Assembly (NCBI RefSeq): GCF_028736925.1
Contig: NZ_JAQZAT010000002.1
Span: forward strand, 310,001 to 374,000
Direction: 5' to 3'
Length of the DNA stretch: 64,000 nucleotides
DNA from: Flavivirga sp. 57AJ16
GTDB taxonomy: Bacteria; Bacteroidota; Bacteroidia; Flavobacteriales; Flavobacteriaceae
Part shown: positions 27,898 to 38,153 of the stretch, in pieces
Layout of the letters: each line of letters begins with the position of its first letter
Position numbering within the stretch: position 1 is the first letter of the stretch
Notes under the pieces: generated by a model
Seen by the model: the letters and a program-made list of their open reading frames with translations, nothing else
What the model was told of the DNA's origin: nothing
Database searches by the model: none
Translations under genes and position numbers: made by a program

Positions 27898-28335
27898 CTA
27901 TTTATCTATGATTTTTGTGAATTTAAAAGAGTCTACATGGAAGAAATACAGTTTTCGAATATGCTCAAACCTTTGCATTTCTTTACTAAGTAAATTTTTT
28001 ATAAAAGTCACCACTTTTTTGTCGCTATCCTCAAAGTTATTTGGCCATTGGGGGTAGAAAACAGAAAGATTTATGTCAAACGTAGAACTGTAAAATTCAT
28101 CTAAAACATCCCACATAAAGCCTTCATCTTGCTGTTTCGAAGCAGTCTTAATTGCTTCATCAAAATCCTCATTATCAAGGGTTTTATTGCCAAATACATT
28201 TAAGAAAGGAACTATGTTCGATTCATCATCATAAGAAGTGTCAATATATACCATTATAACATCTGGTTTCTCATTTTGATTAGCAACTTCAAGCATTACT
28301 CTTTCTATTTCTTTCTTGATAATTATTATGTCCAT
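27898..28335 (-). CDS. Hypothetical protein, acidic, 145 residues
   Basis: The ATG at 28335 (MDIIIIKKEIERVMLEVANQNEKPD) is preferred over one 57 bases upstream, whose added residues come from a repeat. The protein has no signal or membrane helix. It alternates helices and strands (DVIMVYIDTSYDDESN; FEHIRKLYFFHVDSFKFTKI). No family is recognised. It lies 109 bases upstream of the LysE gene on the same strand. Confidence 0.6.
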   Translation of the reverse strand: MDIIIIKKEIERVMLEVANQNEKPDVIMVYIDTSYDDESNIVPFLNVFGNKTLDNEDFDEAIKTASKQQDEGFMWDVLDEFYSSTFDINLSVFYPQWPNNFEDSDKKVVTFIKNLLSKEMQRFEHIRKLYFFHVDSFKFTKIIDK

Positions 28336-28473
28336 TTGAAATTTTTGTACTGTACAACAATCTCGGCTATGAGTAGTTGCGTGGTTTAGCACTTAGCTTA
28401 TCAAGTACACACCAAACTAAAAAACCGCAGGATTTTCCAAGTTGGCTAGAACCAAGCAATTATTTTTACACAT

Positions 28474-28880
28474 TGTGCCTGTTGCACAAAGACTTGTTAA
28501 AGATAGAGAAAATTCGTATTTAGTTCTATGCAAGGCAAGAAAGATTACCAAGAAAAGTTATTTGCATAATTTCAGCACAGTGAGCATATTCCCGAGGAGA
28601 ATTTTTATCGGCGATTAAAGGAGGCTCTAGATCTGGATTTCCTGTATGGGTTGACCGCACACTATTATGGCTCAAGAGGACAAAAGAGTATCGACCCCGT
28701 GGTGCTCTTTAAATTGTGTTTGGTTGGTTATTTAGAAAATATCATCAGCGAAAGGCAATTGAACCAGCATAGCAACTTGCGTTAGGACGCCCGATGCCCG
28801 AATCAGTGTGAAACCGGGCAAGGCACGCAAGCTCAATCACATGAGCCTGCTTAGTGTAGATACTACCACCCATCATGTCA
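28474..28880 (+). mobile_element. IS1182-family transposase relic
   Basis: From the ATG at 28528 the plus strand reads MQGKKDYQEKLFA, a stop, then HIPEENFYRRLKEALDLDFLYG and QKSIDPVVLFKLCLVGYLEN, the N-terminal part of an IS1182-type transposase. After a stop at about 28784 another frame resumes with DARISVKPGKARKLN and a degraded VDTTTHH. About 70 codons are missing between the two parts and the C-terminal catalytic region is gone. TGTGCCTGTTGCACAAAG (28474-28491) may be the left end. The relic runs into the 3' end of the beta-propeller gene. Confidence 0.78.
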
Positions 28881-30449
28881 TTAATCGTAGCCATGATAAA
28901 GGTACAGAGCCCCATAAGACCAATTAGAACCGTTCAGGCCTGGATAATTAAATCTGTCCATCATTAGGGCTACATAGCGAAATGGATAGCCATCTGGCAG
29001 TTGGACAATATTTGGCCATACTCTTGTGCCAGATGTTTCATCCCAGGGAGGTAAATCCATCATTAAAGATCCTACTTCCTTAAGGTCTGGATAGGAATAT
29101 ATAAAGATCTTTCTTTCACTACTACCTGAAAAACAATACAATTTTCCTCCTATTTTTTGAATAGAGGTCCCTGTTGAATTGTGCTCGACAGGTCCATGAA
29201 CCTTTTTATAGTTTTTATTCCAATCATTCGATTCTAATACAATAGCTTTGTAACTACCATTGTTGTTTTCACAAGCAAGCATTCGCCATTTATTAGCTTC
29301 TGAATCAAACAAAATATGTGGGTCTTCAATGTCCCCGACCATACCAAATGGAACGGCATTCATTATAGAGAACCCAAATCGAGGATCCCTTTTACTTTCA
29401 ATAGCGAGCAATTGTTTTTTCTCACTTTTAGGATTGGCATATGCGCTAAATCCTGTTGTTAATCCACGCCAGATATCTTGTTTTCTGTCATAAAAAAGAT
29501 GTGAAGCAATCTCATTTCTGAGTAAACCATCATTACGGTCAAACAATATGATTCCTTCAAGTTTGAGGTCAAATCCTGTTGGATTCATGCTAAATACACC
29601 TTGAATATGATGAGGCAAGGCACGTCCGCGAATCGACATGGTATACCATAATCGTCCTTGGTCAAGCATTGGATCGTTGTTTTCATAGGTAATGGCCCTA
29701 ATATCAGCCAATCCAACGCCAGTGGTGAGCGCCATTTCAACCTTTTTAATTTGAACTTCCCCATCATTAAGATGTATAAAGAGGTGCGATTGGAAAGAAT
29801 ATATATGTTCTTTTTTTCGCAAATCGATATAGGTATTAAAATCACTTTGACCAATAACTTTTGGTAGTCCTTTATCTTGTAAATACAAAGTAAGTCCACT
29901 GCCCAACATTTGGAGAATGATTTTACCTTTAGTATTTACTTCTTTATCAAGGTCAACTGCAATTGATTTATCCACAATAACCTTAGAGTTATTAATCACT
30001 TTGAGTTTTACTCCAGTGATAATAGAATCATTATATCCGATTTTAATAAAAAACTGTTCCTTTTCGTTGGTATTTGAAAATTTAAAACCGATCTCTCCAT
30101 TTCCAGCGCAAGAATGTAGATCGATTGAATAGGTTGCAAATGGGTTAAAACCGCCAAACCATATTTCTGATTGGGTTTCTTTTTTAGATTGAATGATAAG
30201 ATTTCCATCACGGATGTCAATATTGGAATGTTCGTCAGAATAATTCTTTACTGGGTGCATTGAGGATAATCCAATAATTGTATTAGGTTCTAGGCTCGCC
30301 AATGGAATTGCTTGATTTTCGTCAAATATCATTCTTTGTACCCCTTGTCTAACAAAGTTTATCTTTTCTGGAGAAGTTTGACAAATGGAGACATGATTTA
30401 CAGTAATGATTAGAATTATGGAGAGAAAGATTTTATTCAATATTTTCAT
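28881..30449 (-). CDS. Secreted beta-propeller glycan-active-like protein
   Basis: A 522-residue exported protein. I use the ATG at 30449 because it opens a proper signal peptide (MKILNKIFLSIILIITVNHVSIC). Residues about 60-240 look like a beta-sandwich (concanavalin-like, GNLIIQSKKETQSEIWFGGF). The rest repeats short propeller-type blades: DPMLDQGRLWYTMSIRGR, DPHILFDSEANKWRMLACEN, GKLYCFSGSSERKIFIYSYPDL. This resembles five-bladed GH43/GH32-like hydrolases, but I cannot place it in a numbered family or fix catalytic acids. The 3' end abuts an IS1182 relic, so the last residues (LYLYHGYD) may not be native. It is tandem to the HTCS gene on the minus strand. Confidence 0.65.
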   Translation of the reverse strand: MKILNKIFLSIILIITVNHVSICQTSPEKINFVRQGVQRMIFDENQAIPLASLEPNTIIGLSSMHPVKNYSDEHSNIDIRDGNLIIQSKKETQSEIWFGGFNPFATYSIDLHSCAGNGEIGFKFSNTNEKEQFFIKIGYNDSIITGVKLKVINNSKVIVDKSIAVDLDKEVNTKGKIILQMLGSGLTLYLQDKGLPKVIGQSDFNTYIDLRKKEHIYSFQSHLFIHLNDGEVQIKKVEMALTTGVGLADIRAITYENNDPMLDQGRLWYTMSIRGRALPHHIQGVFSMNPTGFDLKLEGIILFDRNDGLLRNEIASHLFYDRKQDIWRGLTTGFSAYANPKSEKKQLLAIESKRDPRFGFSIMNAVPFGMVGDIEDPHILFDSEANKWRMLACENNNGSYKAIVLESNDWNKNYKKVHGPVEHNSTGTSIQKIGGKLYCFSGSSERKIFIYSYPDLKEVGSLMMDLPPWDETSGTRVWPNIVQLPDGYPFRYVALMMDRFNYPGLNGSNWSYGALYLYHGYD

Positions 30450-30904
30450 GTTTTTTTTACTCGTAATTGAATTTATAAATATATCAGCATTAAGCATAAT
30501 GACAACCTGTCTCAAAACTACCAATTAAAGTTTAAAAATAGCTTAAAAAGTGAAGAATAGTAAAGAACAATTGCACATTCGTAATCTGGGCTTAAAAGAC
30601 GTTCACCAGATCAATATTTCCGTTTTCTATGCTGTGATATGCCCTTTGGATATAGGTTTTAGGGCTATTTTCAGGATGAACATAGCATGAAATAATAATA
30701 ACCGAAGGTTATTAAATAAAGTAATTGTAATTACTCTATAAAAAATAAATAAGATATGCCTTTATCAAATAAAAGGAGCTAACGACCTGTAGTTATAATT
30801 ATAGGAGTGTTCTTCATTTATATTTGGTAGTACTTCCTATATCTCTTTTGTTATTAAGGCATTGCCTGCTTCCTATATTTTAAATAGGATATTAGCCGAA
30901 CTTT
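30450..30904. other. Intergenic region between HTCS and beta-propeller genes
   Basis: No gene is supported. Bases 30562-30690 read as one open plus-strand frame (with HIRNLGLKDVHQINIS), which may be a gene fragment of unknown origin. The stretch before 30904 is AT-rich. The promoter of the beta-propeller gene would lie just upstream of 30449 (higher coordinates), but no TAnnTTTG box is clear. Confidence 0.4.
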
Positions 30905-33900
30905 TTAATTTTCTGCATTAATATAATCACTAGGGGTCATATTAAACTGTTTCTGAAAATTTCTAAGAAGGCTTATTTGAGAATTATAGCCCACCATGTA
31001 TGCGATCTCATAAATTTTATAATCACCCGTTCTTAAATATTCTGCTGCTTTTTTTAATCTAGTAATATTTATAAGTTCATTCGGACTGAGGTTGGATAAA
31101 TTTTTTATCTTTCGATACAGGGTGGATTTGCTCATATTCATTAATTCTGCTAACCTTTCAACGTTTAAGGTGCCATCTGAAATGTTTGCATAGATAGCTT
31201 CATCTAATTTTTTTATAAATACCTCGTCAGTTTTAGTGTGGGCAATACTTTTTACGTGGGCCAATGGGGAACTCGAATAATGCTCTATAAGAGTTTTTCT
31301 ATTTAATAATAAGTTATTAATTTGAGCCTTTAAATGCTCTATTGAAAAAGGTTTTTCTATATACGCATCGGCTCCTGACTCTAACCCTTCTATTTTTGCT
31401 GTAAGCGTATTTTTTGCCGTAAGGAGTATTATTGGAATATGACTTGTCTCTATGTTGGTTTTCACCTCTTTACATAATTCAAATCCATTCATTCCGGGCA
31501 TCATAACATCACTGATAATTAATTGAATATTTTCGGTACTCAGTTTTTCAAGGGCTTTATTTGCGTTTATGGATTTGATTACATGATATTTATTTGTTAG
31601 ATCGTTTGCCAGAAAATCCAATAAATCTTGGTTATCTTCAACTAATAATATTTTTGATTTTTCATCTTCTTCAATCTCTATGATATTGTCTTCATTTAAT
31701 TCTTCCTCTCTTACTTGAGTTGTTTCGAACAAATTAAATTCGTTTTCTTGATGAATTGGCAGGTTGAGAGCAAATGTGTTAAAATTGGGATCACTTAGTT
31801 CCAATTTTAAACTTCCTTTATGAAGTTCGACTAAAGAATGCGCTAATGAAAGGCCTATTCCTGTACTAGATTTATTTTCATAATCAACCTCAGGAACCAT
31901 AAAATATGGTTGAAAGATTTCATGTTTTAAATGGTCAGGAATAATTTTACCATCATTTTTAATTTTTAGTTCTAAAAATTCTTCATCACTAGATAATGAT
32001 AATAAAATCTTTCCTTCGGCATATTTAATGGCATTGTTAAATAGATTGCTAAGTATTTTTTTCAACGCCTCAAGGTCCACATAAGCATAAATATTTGTAG
32101 GGCCTAAATCTAGAACGAAGTCAATATTCCTACTGCTTACTACAGGTGTAAACCTGGTATAGATGTCTCTTATCAATTCAGAAATATTAACCTTTATGAA
32201 GTTAAGATTGGTTCCTTTTAATTCTGCTTTTCTAAAATCTAAAAGCTGGTTTACTAAATTCAATAATCGATCTGTATTTTTACCCATTATTGAAAGATTG
32301 TTTAAAAGATCCTCATCGTGATCTGTATTTTTAAGGATTTTTTCCAGTGGACTCTTAATTAAAGTTAAAGGGGTTCTTATTTCATGAGAAATATTGGTAA
32401 AAAACTCAATCTTAGAATTATAAAGTTCCTTTTCTTTCTGTCTGTTTAATTCAACAATTAAACGGTCATTTTTTGCCTTTGTTCTAGAATGATAGAACCA
32501 TAATAATAAATAAACAACTAATAAAAAAACAATGAAGTATACCGCATAAGCCAAGTTGCTTTTCCACCAAGGTGGTAGCACATTGATTTTCAAATTGGTT
32601 GATTCGTAGCTCCAAACGCCATTACTATTTCTTGATTTTATATGAAAATTATAATCGCCAGAAGGTAATCCAGTAAAAGAAACGCTGTGATTTTTGTCCA
32701 AAAACACCCAACCTTCGTTTAACCCTTCCAATTTATACCAGTACTCTGTCATTTTTGGAGCATTAAAGCTAAGAGCCGCAAAATCAATAGTTATTGAAAG
32801 ATCTTTAGGGTTAAGGGTGATCTCCTCTAGTGAAGTAACAGATTTAGGAATGTCTGATTTTTTATTGCCAATGGAAACCTCCTTATTATTAATGCTTATC
32901 TTGGTTATAAAAATTTGAGGCTTAAATTCGTTTTTACCAAACTCCATTGGGTTGAAGCTAATCATGCCATCAACGCTACCAAAATACATAGTTCCGTCTT
33001 CTGCTTTATAAGCTGAATGATAGTTAAATTGGTCACTTAATAATCCGTTTGCTTTTGTATAGGTGTTTATTTCTTCTGTTTTTGGATTAAACTCCACTAA
33101 GCCCTTAGATGTGGTAATCCAAAGATAATGTCTGTGGTCCTCCAGTATTGAGTAGGTTACATTGCTTGGAAGGCCTTCTTTTGTGGTATAGTGTTTAAAT
33201 AATTGTTTTTGGGCATTATACTTATTTAAACCATTTTCTGTAGTAATCCATACGTTATTATTGCTATCTTCAAAAATACCGTTAATGGCATTGCTGCTAA
33301 TAGTTTTGAGATTTTCTTTGTCATACCTAAAAACCTTTGCTCTTTTGCTTTTAGGATCAAAAAAGTAAAGCCCTTCCCAATAGGTGCCTGCCCAAAACCT
33401 ACCTTTGCTGTCTTCAAGTAAAGATGTGTAAAAATAACCTTCAGGAAACCCTTTGAATTTAATAAACTCCTTTTGTTCGTTATTAAATAATTGAATCCCT
33501 GAAGTTGTTATGGCGTAAATGTCTTCATTTTTATCTTTATAGAAAGCATAAATAAAATTACTGCGCAGGTTACCTTTGGTTGAGGTACTATAATGTTCAT
33601 TAACAAGTCCCGTTTTAATATCCATGATGTCAAGACCATGCTCAAAAGTCCCGACCCAAATTTTATGGTCCTTAATTAAAAGACCATGTATATTGTCGTG
33701 CGAAATGGAATGTATACTTTTATCAGGCAGATAATTAGTGAACTCTCCAGTTTTTATATTAAGTTTGTTTAGACCGGCATCTTCCGTACCTATCCATAAA
33801 TTACCTAATTGATCTGATTCAATTTCCCTTACGGCATTACCGCTTATTGAGTTTTCGCCAAGTTTTGGAATGTATTTTTTAAAAGGGGTATATTGTTTAG

Positions 33901-34858
33901 GAAAGTAATTAATGCCTCCAAAATAAGTTCCAGCCCATATGCCCTCTTCTTTGTCTAGGGTTAAGCAATAGACCGCATTATCGGATAAAGAAAAAGGATC
34001 ATTGTAGTTCTTTTTTAAATTCTTAACAGATCCATCTTTTAAATTGTAAATCCAGAGCCCAGATTCTGTTGCAATTAATAAATCATTTTCTTTTTTTAGA
34101 AAATCTCTGACGTACAATTGCTTTTCGGTTTTTATGGCTAGTTTTTTTAATTCATTTTTTTGGGTATTATATATTATGGTCCCATTGTTTTGAGTTCCTA
34201 AAGCTATTTCATGTTCACTAATAGCATAAATTTTGCTAATAAGTGCATATTGGTTATTATCCGTTTTTAAACTAATTTCCTTTTGTACAAAAGAATCGGT
34301 TTCTCTTTTGTATTCATATATATAATTATGTATGGCAACCCATATGTTACCCTCTGGTGTTTTGGTTATTTCTTGAGCCGTAACGAGGTTATTTGAATAA
34401 GATTTACTCTTCTTGCTCTTTATATTGTATTTAAAAACCGTTATTCCTGCAACGAACCATATATTTCCATGATTATCACTTTCTATATCTAAGATTGATA
34501 GACCATTGGAGCTTTCTATTAGCTCGAAGCTTTCATCAATACGATTGTATTTATATAGCCCATTGTCGGTTCCCAACCATAGCATATCATTAAACTCTAA
34601 AATACATTCAACAAAATTACTGCCCAAACTTTTTGGATTAGCAATATCTTGCTTGTAATACTTAAAAGTATAACCATCAAACCTATTTAGACCATCCTTT
34701 GTCCCAAACCACAAAAAGCCTTTGGAATCTTGTAAAGAGCAAAGTATTGTATTATGGGATAATCCGTTTTCTACTTTATAGTGTCTAAAGTAGTATTCTT
34801 GAGATTGAACAACACTAAATTGTAAGAAAATTAAAAAAAGCAGTGTATATCTCGTCAT
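30905..34858 (-). CDS. Hybrid two-component system regulator (HTCS)
   Basis: A 1317-residue one-protein signalling system of the Bacteroidetes PUL type. After a signal peptide there are about fourteen Reg_prop-type propeller repeats (GFLWFGTKDGLNRFDGYTF and similar) and a Y_Y_Y domain (about 700-770), which sense oligosaccharide in the periplasm. A membrane helix lies near 775-795, then a histidine kinase with H825 in SHEIRTPLT and a GIGLSLAHS box, a receiver domain with phosphoacceptor D1117 (ISDVMMPGMNG), and an AraC-type HTH at the C-terminus (LAELMNMSKSTLYRKIK). It is divergent from the SusC at 35072 and presumably activates that operon. Confidence 0.97.
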   Translation of the reverse strand: MTRYTLLFLIFLQFSVVQSQEYYFRHYKVENGLSHNTILCSLQDSKGFLWFGTKDGLNRFDGYTFKYYKQDIANPKSLGSNFVECILEFNDMLWLGTDNGLYKYNRIDESFELIESSNGLSILDIESDNHGNIWFVAGITVFKYNIKSKKSKSYSNNLVTAQEITKTPEGNIWVAIHNYIYEYKRETDSFVQKEISLKTDNNQYALISKIYAISEHEIALGTQNNGTIIYNTQKNELKKLAIKTEKQLYVRDFLKKENDLLIATESGLWIYNLKDGSVKNLKKNYNDPFSLSDNAVYCLTLDKEEGIWAGTYFGGINYFPKQYTPFKKYIPKLGENSISGNAVREIESDQLGNLWIGTEDAGLNKLNIKTGEFTNYLPDKSIHSISHDNIHGLLIKDHKIWVGTFEHGLDIMDIKTGLVNEHYSTSTKGNLRSNFIYAFYKDKNEDIYAITTSGIQLFNNEQKEFIKFKGFPEGYFYTSLLEDSKGRFWAGTYWEGLYFFDPKSKRAKVFRYDKENLKTISSNAINGIFEDSNNNVWITTENGLNKYNAQKQLFKHYTTKEGLPSNVTYSILEDHRHYLWITTSKGLVEFNPKTEEINTYTKANGLLSDQFNYHSAYKAEDGTMYFGSVDGMISFNPMEFGKNEFKPQIFITKISINNKEVSIGNKKSDIPKSVTSLEEITLNPKDLSITIDFAALSFNAPKMTEYWYKLEGLNEGWVFLDKNHSVSFTGLPSGDYNFHIKSRNSNGVWSYESTNLKINVLPPWWKSNLAYAVYFIVFLLVVYLLLWFYHSRTKAKNDRLIVELNRQKEKELYNSKIEFFTNISHEIRTPLTLIKSPLEKILKNTDHDEDLLNNLSIMGKNTDRLLNLVNQLLDFRKAELKGTNLNFIKVNISELIRDIYTRFTPVVSSRNIDFVLDLGPTNIYAYVDLEALKKILSNLFNNAIKYAEGKILLSLSSDEEFLELKIKNDGKIIPDHLKHEIFQPYFMVPEVDYENKSSTGIGLSLAHSLVELHKGSLKLELSDPNFNTFALNLPIHQENEFNLFETTQVREEELNEDNIIEIEEDEKSKILLVEDNQDLLDFLANDLTNKYHVIKSINANKALEKLSTENIQLIISDVMMPGMNGFELCKEVKTNIETSHIPIILLTAKNTLTAKIEGLESGADAYIEKPFSIEHLKAQINNLLLNRKTLIEHYSSSPLAHVKSIAHTKTDEVFIKKLDEAIYANISDGTLNVERLAELMNMSKSTLYRKIKNLSNLSPNELINITRLKKAAEYLRTGDYKIYEIAYMVGYNSQISLLRNFQKQFNMTPSDYINAEN

Positions 34859-34919
34859 GATTCTTTATTTATTTAAATTTAAGAATTAATACCATATAAA
34901 TTCTTTCATTTTTTTACAA

Positions 34920-34991
34920 TTCGTGTCAAATGTAGGTTTTTAACAATACAAATTGAGGGCTTGAATGATTTAACTAATTTAATGACACGAA
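34920..34991. promoter_or_regulatory. Inverted 9-bp sites in the HTCS/SusC divergent region
   Basis: TTCGTGTCA (34920-34928) and its exact inverse TGACACGAA (34983-34991) flank 54 bases in the only intergenic space between the divergent HTCS and SusC genes. Position and symmetry suit a binding site for the AraC-type HTH of the HTCS; this is inference. A TAATATTG sequence near 35021-35030 is a possible -7 box for SusC, one base off consensus. Confidence 0.45.
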
Positions 34992-35071
34992 ATGAAAACT
35001 GTTTTTTAGAATCATCTATTAATATTGGACATTACTTGCTAAACAAATACTAACAACTAAATTTTTAACGA

Positions 35072-38000
35072 ATGAAAAAAAGCAATACAATAACATTTAA
35101 AGGAACATTTTTGATGTTACTTTTTATATGTTTATTTCAAAACAGTTTTGCACAAGGCGAAATAAATATATCAGGAACGGTTAAGGATACAGATGGCGTT
35201 CCTTTGGCTGGAGCTAACGTTATAAATATAGGTACAGCCAATGGGGCATCAGCAGATTTTGATGGGAATTTTAGCTTAAGCGGCGTTTCTCCGAACTCTT
35301 TATTAAGTATTAGTTATCTTGGTTATAAGACACAGGAAATACCAGTTAATGGTAGGACAACCATAAACATTGTTCTTGAAATAGACAGTAATAGTTTGGA
35401 TGAAATTGTCGTTATTGGTTATCAATCTATACGCAAATCGGATTTAACGGGAGCAACTTCAATCATTGATCCAGATGATTCTAATAAAATTGTATCAAAC
35501 TCTTTAGCGGAATCGTTACAAGGGCTTACGTCTGGAGTAACTGTTAGAAATGGTGGGCAACCAGGCCAAAATTCCCAAATAGAAATCCGGGGGACATCGA
35601 GTTTTGTGAATTCTAGTCCATTGTACATTATTGATGGTATGATAGCTGATGCAAATCAAACGATCAACAACAATGATATTGAAAGCATACAAATTTTAAA
35701 AGATGCATCAGCAGCTGCTATTTATGGTTCAAGGGCTGCTAATGGTGTCATTATCATTACAACTAAATCAGGAAAAGAAGGGCCACTTAAGGTTTCATTA
35801 TCTGTGAATACAGGTGTTCAGGAAATTCCTAAAACATGGGATTTAATGAATAATAGGGAATTTGCGGATATGCAAATAACTAGTTATAACAACTCCGGTT
35901 TAACACCTCCACCATCTGTGGAATCGAATTTTGATCCAAGCATTAATACCGATTGGCAAAATGAAATTGTTCGTACAGGTAATACGACTGATTTGAATAT
36001 CTCTCTATCTGGAGGTGGTAATAATGCTTCTTATTTTGTATCGGGAAGTCATTTTGAAAATAAAGGCGTTTTAATAGGGCGTTCATTTAGAAGATCTTCC
36101 TTCAGGGTAAATACTCAAATGACTAGGGGAAAAGTAACATTTGGAGAAAATATCCTTTTTTCAAATTCAAATACAAGACAGCCATTAGGCTCATTCGATA
36201 CAGGAAACCCTTTCTTTGATATGGCAGTTATGTTACCTGTAATACCTGTTAGAGGTGATAATTTTATTAGTGATCTAAACCCTGGAGGATGGGGAATTGG
36301 TAATGTTGATGCCGTGACATTTGCGAAAAACCAAGTTGCTGTTGCCGATATTCTACGTGAAAAAATAAACTATGCCAAAATTGTTGGTAATGCCTTTATA
36401 AAAGTAGATATTCTTGAAGGATTGAGTTATAAATTCAATGCAGGAGTAGAAGCAAGTTTTGATTTTTCAAAAGGTATTAGACGTAATGGAATCACCCAAT
36501 TTAACGCAGCTCAAAGACCAAGTTTTATTGCAGATAATAGATCTCGTTTTGCAAGCTTTTTAATGGAGCATACACTTAATTTCAATAAAAGTTTTGGGAA
36601 CCATAACTTTAATGGTGTAATAGGTATTTCAGATCAACAAACAAAGAGGGATTTTTCATTAGCTATTCGAAGTGAGATAACCGAATTGGGAGACCAAATT
36701 TTTACAGAGATAAACTCTACTACAGGAACTCCCAACAGTGAGGGAGCTACTACCGATGATTATAGGACTTTTGGTTATTTAGGAAGAATAAATTATGACT
36801 ACGATAGCAAATATTATTTAACTTTAACAGGAAGGCTAGATAAAGATAGTCGTTTTAGTAAAGAAAATAGAACTGGCTTCTTTCCATCTATCGCAGGTTC
36901 ATGGAGAATAAGTAAAGAAAAGTTTTTTGATTCTAATTGGATAAATGATTTAAAAATTAATGCATCTTATGGAGAATTAGGTATTGTTACCTTAGGATCA
37001 TTTGACTGGCAAGGCACTATAAATAATAGCACTAGAGCTATATTAGGAGGTGTTCCTCAAGTCGGCTCCTACCAAGCATCTTTGGTTAATCCAGATTTAA
37101 GATGGGAAAATAGAAAAACCCAAAATTACGGATTAGAAACTTCATTGTTCGATAACAGTTTAAGATTATCAATGGCCTACTATAATACATTATCTGAGGA
37201 TGCCTTGGTGACTAATTTACCGATAGCCCAATATCTTGGTAATTTAGGTGGAACCCCTCCTGTTAATGCTGGTTCAATACGAAATTCTGGATTTGAATTC
37301 GATGCAAACTATTCAAACCGTAAAAAAGATTTTAAATGGAAGATTGGTTTGAACTTTACTACAATAAAGAACCGAGTGGAAGAGGTAGGAAACCAAGGGG
37401 AAGGAATAGATTATATACAAACGGGCTTAACCAGATCTAAAGTAGGGCAACCTCTTGGACAATGGTACTTGTTAAGAACAGACGGTATTTTCCAAAGTCA
37501 AGCAGAAATTGATGCACATTCATTGAATGGAAATCCTATCCAACCATTTGCTCAACCAGGAGATATTAGGTTTATTGATGTTAATGGTGATGGAAGTATT
37601 ACTGACGAAGACAGGGATTTTAGTGGCTCTTCTCCTTGGCCGACATTGCAAACAGGATTGCAATTTGCAGCAGATTATAAAAATTTTGATTTGAGTTTGC
37701 AATTCGTAGGGATTTTTGGCAATGAAATATTTAATAGTGTAAGAAGGGAGTTGGATTCATATCAAAATACCAACTTTAGAAGTGATATAAATCCATGGAC
37801 ACCAACCAATACAAATACAAGTGACCCAAGAATCGGAGTTGCTACAGGAGATCAAGGACTTGTTGATAACGCTAGGTTTAGTTCTGACAGGTGGTTAGAG
37901 GATGGCTCTTATATAAGACTTAGAAATATTCAGTTAGGATATAATATGAATGAGAATTTAGTTAATAAAATAGGAATGTCCAAATTAAGACTATATGCTA

Positions 38001-38143
38001 GTGCACAAAATCTTTTTACCATTACCGATTATTCAGGGTTAGATCCTGATGTACAGGGTAATGGAATTTTAGAAAGGGGTGTAGACAACGGGAATTGGCC
38101 CTCAAGTAGAATTTTTTCTATTGGTTTAAATGTTGAATTTTAA
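35072..38143 (+). CDS. SusC-type TonB-dependent receptor
   Basis: A 1023-residue outer-membrane importer with a signal peptide to residue 28 (FQNSFAQ), a carboxypeptidase-regulatory-like domain at about 31-110 (ISGTVKDTDGVPLAGANVINIG), a plug (IEIRGTSSFVNSSPLYIIDG, then LKDASAAAIYGSRAANGVIIITTKSG) and a barrel to the terminal SIGLNVEF. Unlike the receptor at 11388 it has no STN domain, in keeping with control by the HTCS rather than by FecI/FecR. It pairs with the SusD just downstream and should bring in the oligosaccharides made by the GH43 and other hydrolases of this operon. Confidence 0.97.
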   Translation: MKKSNTITFKGTFLMLLFICLFQNSFAQGEINISGTVKDTDGVPLAGANVINIGTANGASADFDGNFSLSGVSPNSLLSISYLGYKTQEIPVNGRTTINIVLEIDSNSLDEIVVIGYQSIRKSDLTGATSIIDPDDSNKIVSNSLAESLQGLTSGVTVRNGGQPGQNSQIEIRGTSSFVNSSPLYIIDGMIADANQTINNNDIESIQILKDASAAAIYGSRAANGVIIITTKSGKEGPLKVSLSVNTGVQEIPKTWDLMNNREFADMQITSYNNSGLTPPPSVESNFDPSINTDWQNEIVRTGNTTDLNISLSGGGNNASYFVSGSHFENKGVLIGRSFRRSSFRVNTQMTRGKVTFGENILFSNSNTRQPLGSFDTGNPFFDMAVMLPVIPVRGDNFISDLNPGGWGIGNVDAVTFAKNQVAVADILREKINYAKIVGNAFIKVDILEGLSYKFNAGVEASFDFSKGIRRNGITQFNAAQRPSFIADNRSRFASFLMEHTLNFNKSFGNHNFNGVIGISDQQTKRDFSLAIRSEITELGDQIFTEINSTTGTPNSEGATTDDYRTFGYLGRINYDYDSKYYLTLTGRLDKDSRFSKENRTGFFPSIAGSWRISKEKFFDSNWINDLKINASYGELGIVTLGSFDWQGTINNSTRAILGGVPQVGSYQASLVNPDLRWENRKTQNYGLETSLFDNSLRLSMAYYNTLSEDALVTNLPIAQYLGNLGGTPPVNAGSIRNSGFEFDANYSNRKKDFKWKIGLNFTTIKNRVEEVGNQGEGIDYIQTGLTRSKVGQPLGQWYLLRTDGIFQSQAEIDAHSLNGNPIQPFAQPGDIRFIDVNGDGSITDEDRDFSGSSPWPTLQTGLQFAADYKNFDLSLQFVGIFGNEIFNSVRRELDSYQNTNFRSDINPWTPTNTNTSDPRIGVATGDQGLVDNARFSSDRWLEDGSYIRLRNIQLGYNMNENLVNKIGMSKLRLYASAQNLFTITDYSGLDPDVQGNGILERGVDNGNWPSSRIFSIGLNVEF

Positions 38144-38153
38144 AAAATACAAA

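Noticed and set aside
38130-38153. Upstream start for the SusD gene at 38154
   Set aside because: The longer start overlaps SusC and spoils the lipoprotein signal; the ATG at 38154 gives a clean lipobox.
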